Shown: positions 9,773 through 19,642 of the stretch, one piece after another | Layout: each line of letters begins with the position of its first letter | Position numbering within the stretch: the first letter of the stretch is position 1 | Origin: Ganoderma boninense | Taxonomy: Eukaryota; Basidiomycota; Agaricomycetes; Polyporales; Polyporaceae | Direction: 5' to 3' | Assembly (NCBI GenBank): GCA_002900995.3 | Contig: CM035310.1 | Location: 248,001 to 312,000, forward strand | DNA: 64,000 nucleotides | The notes under the pieces: generated by a model | Seen by the model: the letters and a program-made list of their open reading frames with translations, nothing else | Told to the model about the DNA's origin: nothing | Database searches by the model: none | Position numbers and translations under genes: made by a program

Positions 9773-9790
9773 GGTTAGGGTTTGGGTTAG
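9773..9790. repeat. Short degenerate telomeric stretch
   Basis: ggttagggtttgggttag, a second internal telomere-like stub in the element's 3' part. Confidence 0.7.
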
Positions 9791-10417
9791 ACCGCGCCGA
9801 CGACGGTGAGCGTCGCCGTACAGTGTAGTCCATCGTTGATGGTGATAGGTTCTAAAGAACAAGTTAAGTAGATTTTGTTTGGTAGAAGTTCTGGGGTGGG
9901 GGGTAGAAGCCACACCAGCGCACGTCATGCGCCTCGAATCACCGTGACCCCCACAAGCCATGATGTATACTGTAGCGTTCTTAACCAAGAAGCAGGACCG
10001 CTTATGCGTCCCGCTCCGGAGTGCCTCGGCGCTCGTCGCCGCCATTCAAAGGCGCGCTGACGACGACTCAGACCTATTAACGGTAACTTGCGCAGTAAGC
10101 CGCGTTCGGTAGCCAAGGCAGTGGAGCAGAACAGCACTCGCAATCCCACAACGTTGAGACATTCGCGATGTGCATGACCTGTTCAGAGGACGAGTAGTGA
10201 CGATGTCCGGAATGGTGCCCCTTTCGGGGTGGTATTCCGGGTCGTACTACCCGCCCAAACAGGTACGGCCCCGGTGCCTAACCGGGGTATGTCGGGGCTG
10301 TATAGTTAGCCCATCAAGGGAGTCGTTGTTCCGGCCTACGTTTCGGCCAACCAGCGGCTGAGTCCCTTGGCCAGTATCCAAGTACTGGCGCCAGATCGAC
10401 GATTCACCGAGCGATCT

Positions 10418-11562
10418 TTAACCAAACGTTCCTCTACCGAGACCGGGCGAGCGTCTTCCAGACGGATTATAATTGACATAAATCACGTCATCATCCGAGT
10501 CACCCCTCGGGTCGGTCCCAAGAGGCGGATGATGAGAGCTGGAAGCGGTAGTTGGTTGTTCCGGCACCGGCGGAGCCGGTGCGTCTAGGTCTCGTTCTTC
10601 GAGAACAGCCTCGTCCAACTTAGAGAATACTTCCTTTTTCCAAAGGCTTGTAAAATCAAACATGTTTCGTGTGCGTTTCCGCGACACGATCAGTCTTTTA
10701 TCGGTAAGTCCTATGAGACGCACGTCGGGAATGTATTCTTCCCCCGAGGGCCACACCTTCACCAGCGTTTTAAACTGATGGAGGGTGTCCCCCAGGCTGC
10801 CGATGTTCGACAGCGCCGGGCGCGGCCACTTCTGAAGCGTACTGGGCTTCATATCGTGGCCAGCATCAGCAACTGCATGCCAATCCTTCCAGTAACCGAG
10901 GATAATATCTCCTAATTCTTTAGCGTTAAACCAATTCCAGGCCGTATTGAACTCGGATTTGAGGACCAAGACGTTTCCATCTTCCTCAGCGTTTTTCTCA
11001 CTCAAACGCTTTTCCCATCGTTCGGTAAGGTATCTCCTCACCCAGTTCGAAATAAGGTCTTGTGGGTAGCCCCGCTTGACGTACAGACATACCAAGTCGT
11101 GCACGGACTCCAAGTAGACGGAATAAGTACTACTGAGCGTCGCTAACCGTGACATCTCACCGGTAAAAGTACCGCGTTTAACATCCAGGGGATGGTGTGA
11201 TATCCAAGGAATTCGTTCTAAATGGTTCTTTCCTTTGCGATACGGTCGCCATTCTAACTTCGTTCCGCGCTCGTTGAAGTAGAAGGTTGCGTCTAAGAAG
11301 TTACACCGCAATGGAGAAGAGTCCCATAAGATTTGACAGCCATCGAATCTAATTTTTGAGTCTATATAACGTTCGGCTTCGTCACTACTCTTAGCACGAA
11401 CTATACTGAAACAGTCATCAATGTAACGACCGTAGAACGCAACGCGTTCATCGGTCATTATACCAGCCTTCGCTTCGAAGTGGCAACCGTAAAGGTTTGC
11501 CAAGTCTGGAGAGTCCGCGACGCCCATAGCTAGGCCTCGCTTTTGAAGGTATAGGTTATCCT
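10418..11562 (-). CDS. Penelope-like reverse transcriptase, 5'-truncated, no GIY-YIG domain
   Basis: The frame can be read directly from the telomeric cap (QDNLYLQKRGLAMGVADSP at the start), so the first ATG is not the true start and the fingers region of the RT is missing. Visible RT signatures in order: GLAMG..DSPDLANLYG; the catalytic YIDD in RYIDDCFS; LRCNFLDATF; and the PLE/telomerase-type thumb with NHLERIPWISHHPLDVKRG. After the RT there are about 150 residues ending in an acidic/Pro-rich tail and then a stop. No GIY-YIG endonuclease motif is present, which defines the EN(-) telomere-associated group. The enzyme would copy its RNA onto exposed chromosome ends. No internal stop was seen. 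Being 5'-truncated, this copy is unlikely to be active itself. Confidence 0.88.
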
Positions 11563-11598
11563 GGGGTTAGGGTTAGGGTTAGGGTTAGGGTTAGGGTT
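11563..11598 (+). repeat. Telomere repeat array (TTAGGG)6 running into the gap
   Basis: Six uninterrupted GGGTTA units. The G-rich strand points rightward, the orientation of a right-hand chromosome end, and the array stops only because the N gap begins. Confidence 0.95.
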
Positions 11599-11698
11599 NN
11601 NNNNNNNNNNNNNNNNNNNNNNNNNNNNNNNNNNNNNNNNNNNNNNNNNNNNNNNNNNNNNNNNNNNNNNNNNNNNNNNNNNNNNNNNNNNNNNNNNN
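11599..11698. other. Assembly gap (100 N)
   Basis: Exactly 100 N, a conventional scaffolding gap of unknown length. The sequence on its right does not start with telomere repeats. Confidence 0.98.
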
Positions 11699-12129
11699 TC
11701 CCTACTACTGGTTGTCGGTGTGTTGACGCGCCATTGTAACTCGAAGCGACTTGGATCAAGGGCTCGGAAGAGGGCCAAAGGAAAGCTCGAGAACAGCGAA
11801 GGACCAAGGTAAGGGAAGACCGATTGTCGATAGGGACATGGTGGTAGCCGGTGTCATTGGATGAAAATCCTATGTGCGCTTGTAGGGCCTTGAAGGCATC
11901 CGCCGGACGCCTTGCATAGTAATGCAGGCTTTCAGCGTGTCCTACGCATGCACTACATCTCTCTATAATATTATATCGCGCACGATACGCCCATACAATC
12001 CATAGTCGTATCCTACCATTGATTGTAGGATCCTGCCGGACATAGCCGGAGCCTGCGAATCATTCCAGCCCCCTGTACGGTTGCGTAGCGCCCTGCATCG
12101 CTTTGCAGTTACGTTGCGCTTTTGCTGAT
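11699..12129. mobile_element. Right part of a CATCAG-ended element (element E); left end not in this contig
   Basis: The right border is clear: TTTTGCTGATG at 12119-12129 is the terminal motif of the CATCAG family, and it interrupts exon 2 of the 7-TM gene A. Reading inward on the minus strand it continues with gtagcgccctg-like subterminal motifs, also seen in element B (32529). No matching left terminus exists between 11699 and 12119, so the element runs into the gap or has lost that end. No coding region was seen. How much of 11699-12000 truly belongs to the element is unknown. Confidence 0.6.
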
Positions 12130-12621
12130 GTGGAGGACGACGATCGCCCAGTGCGTGGTCGTGGACACCAGGAGCGCGGTGACGGCGAACAGCTGTATTG
12201 CGGGGAGCGGCCGGCGCCGGACGCCCCGGCGGCTGCACCAATCGACGTCAGTGAGTGTTATAAGGTTCGCATTGACGGGGACAGCCACTTTGTCGCGGTT
12301 TCAGGAAGTTGGGAGGAGACTCACAGGAGGAGGTAGACGGACACGACCGCGAGGGTCAGGAAGAGCCCTGTGGGCGGTCAGCTCCTCTCTTCAGGGGGAA
12401 TATCGTGACCCGGAGAACATACCGTAGAGCACGGCAAAAGACGTCGAGATCGCCACCGCCGTCCATAGGATGTCAGGAAAGATGCTATTCAGAGGATTGT
12501 GGCTCCAAGACGTCGCGTTTCCTCCGTTGGGCAGACCCGGAGGCGGAAAGTCGGGCGGCCAAGAGGTCCCGTTGTCTGCGTTGTGCAGAGGCGGGAAATC
12601 GAAATCGGGGGGAGGGGGCAT
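12109..12621 (-). pseudogene. 7-TM family gene A, broken in exon 2 by a CATCAG element
   Basis: Exon 1a 12621-12423 (ATG, then a Pro/Asn-rich N-terminus and the first membrane segment, ILWTAVAISTSFAVLYG), intron, exon 1b 12367-12325 (43 nt, LFLTLAVVSVYLLL), intron, then exon 2 starting LRRGVRRRPLPAIQLFAV and running through STTTHWAIVVLH. There the reading enters the terminal repeat of element E at 12129 and meets TAA at 12109-12111. Exons 3 to 7 found in paralogues B and C are absent from the contig. The surviving exons retain good splice sites and high similarity, so inactivation seems recent. Palindrome GTGTGCTGGCACAC lies one base before the ATG. Confidence 0.8.
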
Positions 12622-12622
12622 A

Positions 12623-12636
12623 GTGTGCCAGCACAC
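12623..12636 (-). promoter_or_regulatory. Start-codon palindrome of gene A
   Basis: GTGTGCTGGCACAC, one base upstream of the ATG. The same motif with only its middle base changed precedes genes B and C. Confidence 0.5.
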
Positions 12637-15107
12637 GACAGCAGAGTGGCAGTGGGCACACGAGGGGAGAGGGGGAGAGTATTTACCAGGAGGAGGCTCA
12701 GACGCGTGCAGGGCCGTTATCTACCTTCATCGCCTGGAGATCAGGCATGGTCCACCTGGCCCATTCCTTACCACAACCGTGACGTTGAACGGGAGAAGAG
12801 TTCGCAAGCAGTGTTCATCAGACACCAGTGGGCCGGAAAGGAAGCAGTCGGAGTTCCAGCCTGTCGACGAGTACTCGGTGTGCTCTCTCCTCGGAATCCA
12901 ACAGCCGCTCTTTAGAACGTCGTGAGTTACAGAGGTAGTTGAGCTACTGGTGCAACACACGAGTGATAGTATATGTTCTCACCTCGGATGATGCGCTACG
13001 AAAAGACGTTGGCTTGCCAGATTGGCCATGGACGAGCCACATTAAGGTTGGAGTCGTGATCCCGTAGACAGTTGTCAGAGTGGACGTGTTGATGCTCCAA
13101 AACCCAACGTATTCACATAGCGCATCTTCCTTTCGAGTACTTGCATCATGGGTCACGTAGAAGGGAAGCCTAGCAGCCTCGACACACCCCTATCTCAATC
13201 CACCCGCCGGGGTATCGGCGTCCTGAGTCTGCACAGCCGGGCTTCCACCGGCGCCGGGTGCACACCGCAGAGATCCTGCAGTACTGCAACGTCAGCGCAT
13301 GAAGTGTATCATTGAACGGTAACAGTTACACGGCAACTCCAACCATTTTCTGAGAGCGGACGAGGCTTCATAGCATTGGCAGCGAGTCGGAGGTGAAGTT
13401 GAAGCGTTGAATCAGCATCGCCATTACCGTCGACTCCACCCTTCGGGTACGGCGCCTGGACTGCCACGCGATGGTGAGTGCTGGTGGGTGGCACCGTTCA
13501 GACGCGGCTTGAGCCCGAGCACGTCAAGCTTAAACTTTACGAGTCGCCGCATGGCATTCGGTATACTTATCCGTACTTGATCGGGCCTTGGCCGGTGACC
13601 AAGGACACAATTCGAGTGTCGAAAGGCTTCGAAGCGGCCTGTACGCGGCGAGCACTGCCTTTACATATGACAAGTGCTGCTTCGAGTCGGGGTGCGGTAG
13701 AATCAAACCGCCGTGTGCGAAATCTTCTGCGAACCCTTCGGCGCTGGGCAAGCCTGGCAAGGCCCTCACCAAACTGGGAGGTGACGCCGGCGGCGGGCCT
13801 GTCCGACGGCACGTTCTCAGCGTTGCAAACGCTGTCCATAGTAATCGCGGCCGTCTGAAATCTTGGATCAGAGGTCCTGGCCGCCTCCATTACATGTTCC
13901 GTTTTCCTGTACCTTTAGGAGACTATGGACGAGCTCACTTACAGGTCTGCCAGACGGCTATGGATGCACCGTTCCCCATCGGATACGTCTCGTTCTGTGC
14001 AATGGGCATGTGCTGCATATAGCCGTCAGCTCGCGGGCATGAGAGACGGGGTCGGCCTCACCCCACGGAAAATTGCGCGAGACGGTTGACGCATGGCCTC
14101 CGCTAGAATACTGCTGATGGTTAGTACTCTCTGCATCTGATAGTTTTGACGACGTACAAGGCTCGACTGCGATATCTATCCGTGGGCGGACGTGATGTAT
14201 GCCAGCAGTGCGAAGTCACGGTACTATCGCAAGGAGTACTAGTGAGTGATTTGCTGATAACATCACAATACTCGTTGAGTCCATTGTATGTCAACATACG
14301 ACAGTTATTCGTGACTCTCACCACTGAAACGGAAGCGGAAACTTCGCGCTGGCATCTCAATCCCGTCGACTACCACCGAGGACGGGAGACTACTGCCAGT
14401 CTGAGCGCGAGTGCATCGGCCCGGGGATGGGACTCCTGGTCCCTTTCCCAAGACATTGTAGAGCTGGATGAGACGGTTATGTGCACAAATGCGCGGCGAT
14501 AGCGGAATAAGAGCCTCGCGGGACTGGCCTTGCCAGTGGGAGGCTGGATGTGGTGGCAAGTTGAAGCCGCAAGAATCACGGAAACAACCATTTGAACCAA
14601 GTCACGGTCCTCGACGCTGACGTCAACCCCGGCGCTTGTGCCACGCGGTTCATTCCCTCATTAGGCGCCAACGTCGAGCAGAACGTTCGAGTCTGACTTT
14701 CGACTCAAGGCGTAGCTGTAGCCGTGAATGGAATATTACGCTGATAAGGCAAAATTAAAGAGGAGAAAGTATTGATATGTTCTAGTTCTATAGGTGCTTT
14801 ATCGCGAAATGTCTTCATCATCTTCTGTACTTCTCCAAGTCGGCCAAGTCTGCTAGGCGCCGGTCGCATCTATCCCCCGATGCTCCCGGTGGGTTGCGAC
14901 ACCGCCTTCACTGTTCAGACACCTCCTTCGGGGCTTCCGACTTCTCCAATCGTTCGTTGCTGCAGCTCAGAAGACAGCATCCCGCGTGTGAGAGAGAGAC
15001 ATGAGATGTATTTACACTTCATCGTGCCAATGGGATGGGCGAGTCCGGCGCTTCGAGCATCGTCGCCGGGGCCTTCTATATCTTCCGACCACCAGTACTT
15101 CGTGACC
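12637..15107. other. Long intergenic region, no gene I can support
   Basis: Only short, mutually shadowing ORFs. None shows a recognisable domain, membrane segment pattern or splice-linked continuation. Part of it should hold the promoter of gene A (12637 onward) and the 3' region of gene B. Confidence 0.4.
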
Positions 15108-16814
15108 TCACACCGCATACACCATCTTCTCCGATCCCTCGATCCCCTTCTCCCCGGATGGACTTCCCGGGCGGTCGGAGCGACCACTCGTGCGCGGCAG
15201 CAAGTCCTCAGCGTCGCTGTAGGTGCTCACGACCGTCTCGATAGCGACGTTGATCCCCGGCGGGCCCGCCGCACCTTTGTCGCGCTGAAACTTGCAACCG
15301 TTCCCGATGGCCGACTTGTTCAGCGCGACGAGGATGATGATGACGGTCGGGTATATGGCCTGCCAGAATTGGCGGGGGCGGATGCCAGTGGTGTGTCAGT
15401 GCTCCATCCTCGGCCGGCTCGGAGAGGGAGAGAAACGCACGATGAGCGGGACGAGGCAGCCCTCGATGAGCACGCCGCCCTTGAACCAGAACGAGGCGGA
15501 GTCCGCCTTGTGCTTGTGGGAGATCTGCAGCGAGAGGAGGAAGGACGAGGCCAGCCTCGGGTCGTCCAGCCAGGACCCCGTCTGCCACACGACGACGACA
15601 ATCTGGGGGCCGAGGACGGGTGAGGAAGAGGAGACGCCGGTGCGCGGGATCGGTAGTGTGCACGCACCCATAGCGTGCAGTAGAGCGCGCCAGACTCCAC
15701 CAGGAGCGCGAAGATGTACTCCACCTGCGTGCTCCTCGGCGACCCGCTTGCGCCGTTGCTCCGTATGCACCGTCGGTGCACCCTGCAGCAACAAACATCG
15801 AGCTCCCGTAAGCTAAGCTTGACACGATCGACTCGAAAGCGAAAGCTTTGGAGTGGAATGGTACGGACCACGCCTTGTATGCAGTCAGAGCCGTGGCGAC
15901 GAGGTTCGTGGCGAGCGAGAACATCGAGGCGACCGTGCCGACGGGCACGCCCTCGTACATGAATCCCCCCTTGTTATGGCAGGAGATGTTCGTGTCCACC
16001 ACCCCCGTCGCTGGAGGTCGCGAGGCGTGAGCTGAGACCCTTGACGCAGAAATGCGGAATGCAGCTAGAGCAGGGCGGGATTCAGGCTCACCGAAGGTCG
16101 TTGACAACAGGATACCGCCGCAGATATACACGAGCCAGCGATACAGGACCCGGCTGTCATGCCAGAGGACCCACACGCGCCACCACACGACAAGGTCACT
16201 GAGGATGATCTGTCGCACGAAAGCGAAAGCCGAGACGACAGAGTCAGCGAGCATCCAGGCGCGCACGAGGACGCTCAGAGGTCAGAGGTCGTAGTCAAGA
16301 CAGGGTGGCGTACGTTGACTGTTAGCATCGCGGTGCCCGCGCACTGCGGTCCGAGAGAAGCGTCCTTGTGGTGGCCCACGTTGACTATCTCGTTAGGATC
16401 GGTCTCCAAGCTGTTGACGACCTGCAGGGCGACGGCGGCCCAGTAGATGGTCGTGGACAAGACGAGCGCCGAGACCGCAAAGAGCTGTATGGCGACTAGG
16501 GAGCGGCGGACTCCGCTTCTACTGAGGACGATGAAGGTGCTGGATGAGCGACAGCCATCATGGCGACGACTGAGCGATTAAAGAATAGAATAGGGCTTAC
16601 AGCAAGAGGTAGACGGATAATATGGCCGATGCGAGGAAGAGCCCTGCGAAAGCGAGCGGAGAATCGGCTCGGCCGTCCTTCTGGGAATGTGGGTGGTAGA
16701 ATAGAACGGCGCACCGTAGAGCACAGAAAACGACGTCGCTATCGTCGCTGAGGCCCATAGCTTGCGCCAGAATATCGGGCACAGGTCCTGCTTGCAATGG
16801 CGGAAAATGGACAT
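15108..16814 (-). CDS. Polytopic membrane protein, 7-TM family, paralogue B
   Basis: Eight exons on the minus strand: 1a 16814-16715 (MSIFRHCKQDLCPIF..., first membrane segment ending SVLYG), 1b 16643-16601 (43 nt, LFLASAILSVYLLL), then exons matching gene C in order. Key motifs: LVLSTTIYWAAVALQVV in exon 2; ILSDLVVWWRVWVLWHDSR in exon 3; GFMYEGVPVGTVASMF in exon 4; FALLVESGALYCTLW in exon 5; GGVLIEGCLVPLI in exon 6; AIYPTVIIILVALNKS in exon 7. The exon 7 cytosolic tail ends at TGA 15110-15108. Read without the 1a/1b intron the gene looks frameshifted; with it the frame is intact. About seven hydrophobic segments are expected. The function is unknown. The family looks like an expanded agaricomycete membrane family without a characterised member that I know of. 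The donor after exon 4 is GTCCGT, unusual but still GT. Confidence 0.82.
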
Positions 16815-16815
16815 G

Positions 16816-16829
16816 GTGTGCCTGCACAC
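16816..16829 (-). promoter_or_regulatory. Start-codon palindrome of gene B
   Basis: GTGTGCAGGCACAC one base before the ATG; counterpart of the sites at genes A and C. Confidence 0.5.
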
Positions 16830-17947
16830 CGACGAAGCTCAGGGGGAGAGAAGGGGATGCAGAGGGGGACAGCGGTGGTCGTCCTCCGCTCTATATCTTC
16901 CCTTCCACCTGAACAACGAACTATAACACTGCGCTTGCAAGCGATGGTCATCAGATACGAGCACTGAGCAGCTGAAGAGGGAAAACCGTTTGGAGTCCCT
17001 GGCGGCGGTAAGCACCTTGGCTACCGAGACTATCAAAAAGGCCGGCTTACAGGGGGACATGTGCTTACGGATGAATGGTGAATGTGATCAATATTTTGAC
17101 ACTTGAATACGCCGCATGTATAGGCCTTGTGGCACCGCCGCTCTGGTGAAGCAGCGTTCGCGGCGCGGGTCGGCCCTTGCAGCCGTATTAGTCGAGGTGC
17201 CTAACGGATTCCGAGACGGCGATGACTCGGAATATCGTTTATAGCAGCACTTAAAATGAGAACGTACCTGACTTGCTTGCGGCGACTTGAGAGATCTAAA
17301 TTTCGAGGAACAGTGGCGCAGGCGTGGCCGCAGCACTGATACTGCTGACATCACAAATGGTTTGTCTGGTGCGACCTTCTGATAACATCTGCCACATACG
17401 ACTCCAGTTTAGTGCATTGTATGCCCATATACTCACGTACACTCACTGTTACAAGTTAGAAGCGAAATGCGGAGAACGTCGACATCGCGCCAGTACCGGC
17501 GTGCATCGTCCTCGTAGTCAATCGATCGATGGAGAAGTCGAGCTGCGAGCAGTCGCTACCAACAGCAGCCTGAGACATTCTGTAGTTGTGGAAGACAGTG
17601 GGATGTGTGGAAATCGAGCGCAGAGAGAGGACCATGCAGTAACAAGTTTGCGAGTGCGGAGGTTGGTCATGGCGGCAAGAGCCAAGCTGTGGCCGAGTTC
17701 AAGCGCTGGTCGATCTGCCCTGGCGCTTGCATCGTCCTCCACGGGAAGGGCATCGGTTTGCACCGTACGTGAGGTAGTCCGCTGTCTACTCTACTCCTAC
17801 TCCTGATTGGTACTTGTTTGAGCACCTATCCCCCCGGCCGCCGTCTATGTAGCAATTGGTACATACATAAAAATATATTCGTACACGTTCGGGCAGTTTT
17901 ACGCTCCTATAACATAACACAAACTGCGCGCACTGCTTCTCCCCTGG
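16830..17947. other. Intergenic between paralogues B and C
   Basis: No supported gene. It should contain the promoter of B and the 3' end of C. No repeat or element border was recognised. Confidence 0.4.
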
Positions 17948-19627
17948 TCATGTCATTCGCATCATCTTCTCCGACGCCTCCAGCGCCTGGAGAGGATCCC
18001 CCGAGCCGAAATGAGAGAAGCCCCCCGCAGTGCGCGACGGCTCAGAGTCCTCAGCGTCCAGGTCGCTGTGTGTGCTCACGACCGTCTCGACCGACACCGC
18101 GATCCCTTGTGGCCCCAGTGGGGCCGGCATGTCGCGCTTCAAGCCGTGCTCGACGCCCGACTTGTTCAGCGCGACGAGCACGATGATGACCGTGGGGTAG
18201 ATCGCCTGCATCGTAGGCCGACTTGTGAGCACGCACCACCCTTGACTGGGAGGCTCAGCCGAATGGGAGTCGGGGCAGCGGGACAGCGGGACACTGGGGA
18301 CTCACGATGAGCGGAACGAGACACCCCTCAATGAGGACCCCGCCGTCGGCCCAGAAAGACTCGGAGGAGGTGTGATGGTGTTGGCCCGGCTGCGGGAACA
18401 GCTGTGACCTGGTGTTTGGGTTGTCGACGCCGACCTGCCATACGATGACCACGACCTGTGCGAAAAAGAAAATAACGCAGGATAGCCCGGGTAAGCGGAC
18501 GCACAGGACCAGAACCCTGGAAGGCCTGTAGATACGGGTGGTACGTACCCACAGCGCACAGTAAAGTGCGCCTGACTCGACCAGGAGCGCGAGGATGCGC
18601 TCCACCCGGTTGTTCATCGACCCGCTTTCGGCGTAATCCCGTGCGCGCTTTCGATACAGCCTGTTCGAAGCGTCTATTGAGAGGCATGAAAAAGAAATCT
18701 AGGTGGACGCACAGACGTACCAGGCCTGGTATGCGGTAAGGACAGTGGCGGTGAAGTTCGTGGCGAGGGAGAGCGCCGCCGCCGCGGTGCCCACAGCCAG
18801 GCCCTCGAACATGAACCCCACTTGGGCCTGACACGAGAAGGTTGTGTCCACGACCGACATAACTAAGTAGGGTCAGGGACGCGGTGAGGACGGAGACGAT
18901 GGGATCGTAGCCGAAGAAGAACTGTGCGGCTCACCGAACGTCGTGAGCAGCAGGACGCATCCGGAAACACGGACCGCCCGGCTCTCGGGCCACAGAACCC
19001 AGGCGCGCCACCACACAACGAGGTCGCTCAAGACGATCTGCCGAACAGCATTCAACACGCCGCGCGTCAGCTACTGTACTGTGTGCGCGTGTGCGGGCAC
19101 GGCGTAGTGAGGGGGACCCGGTGTTCTCACGTTGATCGTCAGCGTCGCGGTTCCCACGCACTGCTCTATCACGAACTGTCCCCAGAACGTGCCCATGTCC
19201 ATGCCCGGGTCGACGAGCACGCTGCCGAAACGGTGCAGCACGACGACGGCCCAGTGGATGGTCGTGGACATGAGGAGCACCGTGACCGCGAAGGCCTGGA
19301 TCGCGGAGAGCGGTCTGCGTACCCCGCGCCGACTGCCGTAAATTCATAGTGTGGCATGCATGCGTCCGTGAGCGGACGGCTACATCGCGTGCGGGTATGC
19401 GTGGGGAGCTGGACTCACAGGAGGAGGTAGAGCGAGACGACGGCGAGAGCTAGGAAGAGACCTATATCCATCGCGTCAGCTACGGAGATGGGTCGCGACG
19501 GGTCCAGTATAAGCGTACCATAAAGCACGGCAAAGGAAGTCGAAACCGCGACCGCCGTCCATAGGACGTTGGGCCGGAATTGCCTGACTGGCTCCTGGGG
19601 GTTCGAGGGGCCCGGATGATGTTTCAT
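17948..19627 (-). CDS. Polytopic membrane protein, 7-TM family, paralogue C
   Basis: Complete eight-exon model: 19627-19519, 19461-19419, 19332-19131, 19037-18935, 18862-18721, 18660-18549, 18455-18306, 18205-17948; 372 residues. All introns are GT-AG and all phases agree. The first intron (57 nt) contains no stop and is a multiple of three, so it could be mistaken for coding; the paralogues show it is spliced. Hydrophobic segments: VLWTAVAVSTSFAVLYG; LFLALAVVSLYLLL; IHWAVVVLHRF; ILSDLVVWWRAWVLW with VSGCVLLLTTFG; GLAVGTAAAALSLATN; ILALLVESGALYCALW; and a last one from GGVLIEGCLVPLI into AIYPTVIIVLVALNKS. A Ser/Glu-rich C-terminal tail follows, probably cytosolic. This is the best-preserved member and should be the family reference. 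Receptor or sensor roles are possible but nothing in the sequence proves one. Confidence 0.88.
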
Positions 19628-19628
19628 A

Positions 19629-19642
19629 GTGTGCCGGCACAC
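19629..19642 (-). promoter_or_regulatory. Start-codon palindrome of gene C
   Basis: GTGTGCCGGCACAC, perfectly self-complementary, one base before the ATG. It could act as a protein site in DNA or as a hairpin at the start codon in RNA. Confidence 0.5.

Larger units (their letters stand above)
9129..11598 (-). mobile_element. Telomere-associated, endonuclease-less Penelope-like element (Coprina/Athena type)
   Basis: On the minus strand, 5' to 3': telomeric cap (11598-11563), RT frame entered abruptly without its N-terminus, stop at 10418, a non-coding 3' region with a hammerhead ribozyme (9263-9194), then a short telomeric stretch at 9129-9146. Further telomere-like stretches lie at 9672-9713 and 9773-9790. 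Gladyshev and Arkhipova described exactly this arrangement for EN(-) PLEs: 5'-truncated end facing the telomere, capped by telomeric repeats, with shorter repeat stretches near the 3' end. Element borders at the 3' side are my estimate. Confidence 0.85.

Noticed and set aside
10418..11527. ATG at 11527 as the true start of the telomeric RT
   Set aside because: The conserved RT reading continues upstream to the telomere junction at about 11562; the element is 5'-truncated.
12000..12060. tgtaggatcct palindromes as a regulatory array
   Set aside because: Short, irregular and within the presumed body of a mobile element.
16601..16814. Frameshift in exon 1 of paralogue B
   Set aside because: A GT-AG intron at the position used by the other paralogues restores the frame, leaving the usual 43-nt exon.
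19462..19518. Reading TLILDPSRPISVADAMDI as part of the protein of gene C
   Set aside because: It is a 57-nt in-frame intron; A, B, D, E and F are spliced at the same place.
19625..19642. Upstream start reading MCRHTM in genes A, B and C
   Set aside because: The first codon is GTG inside the palindrome; the ATG directly after it is the plausible start.
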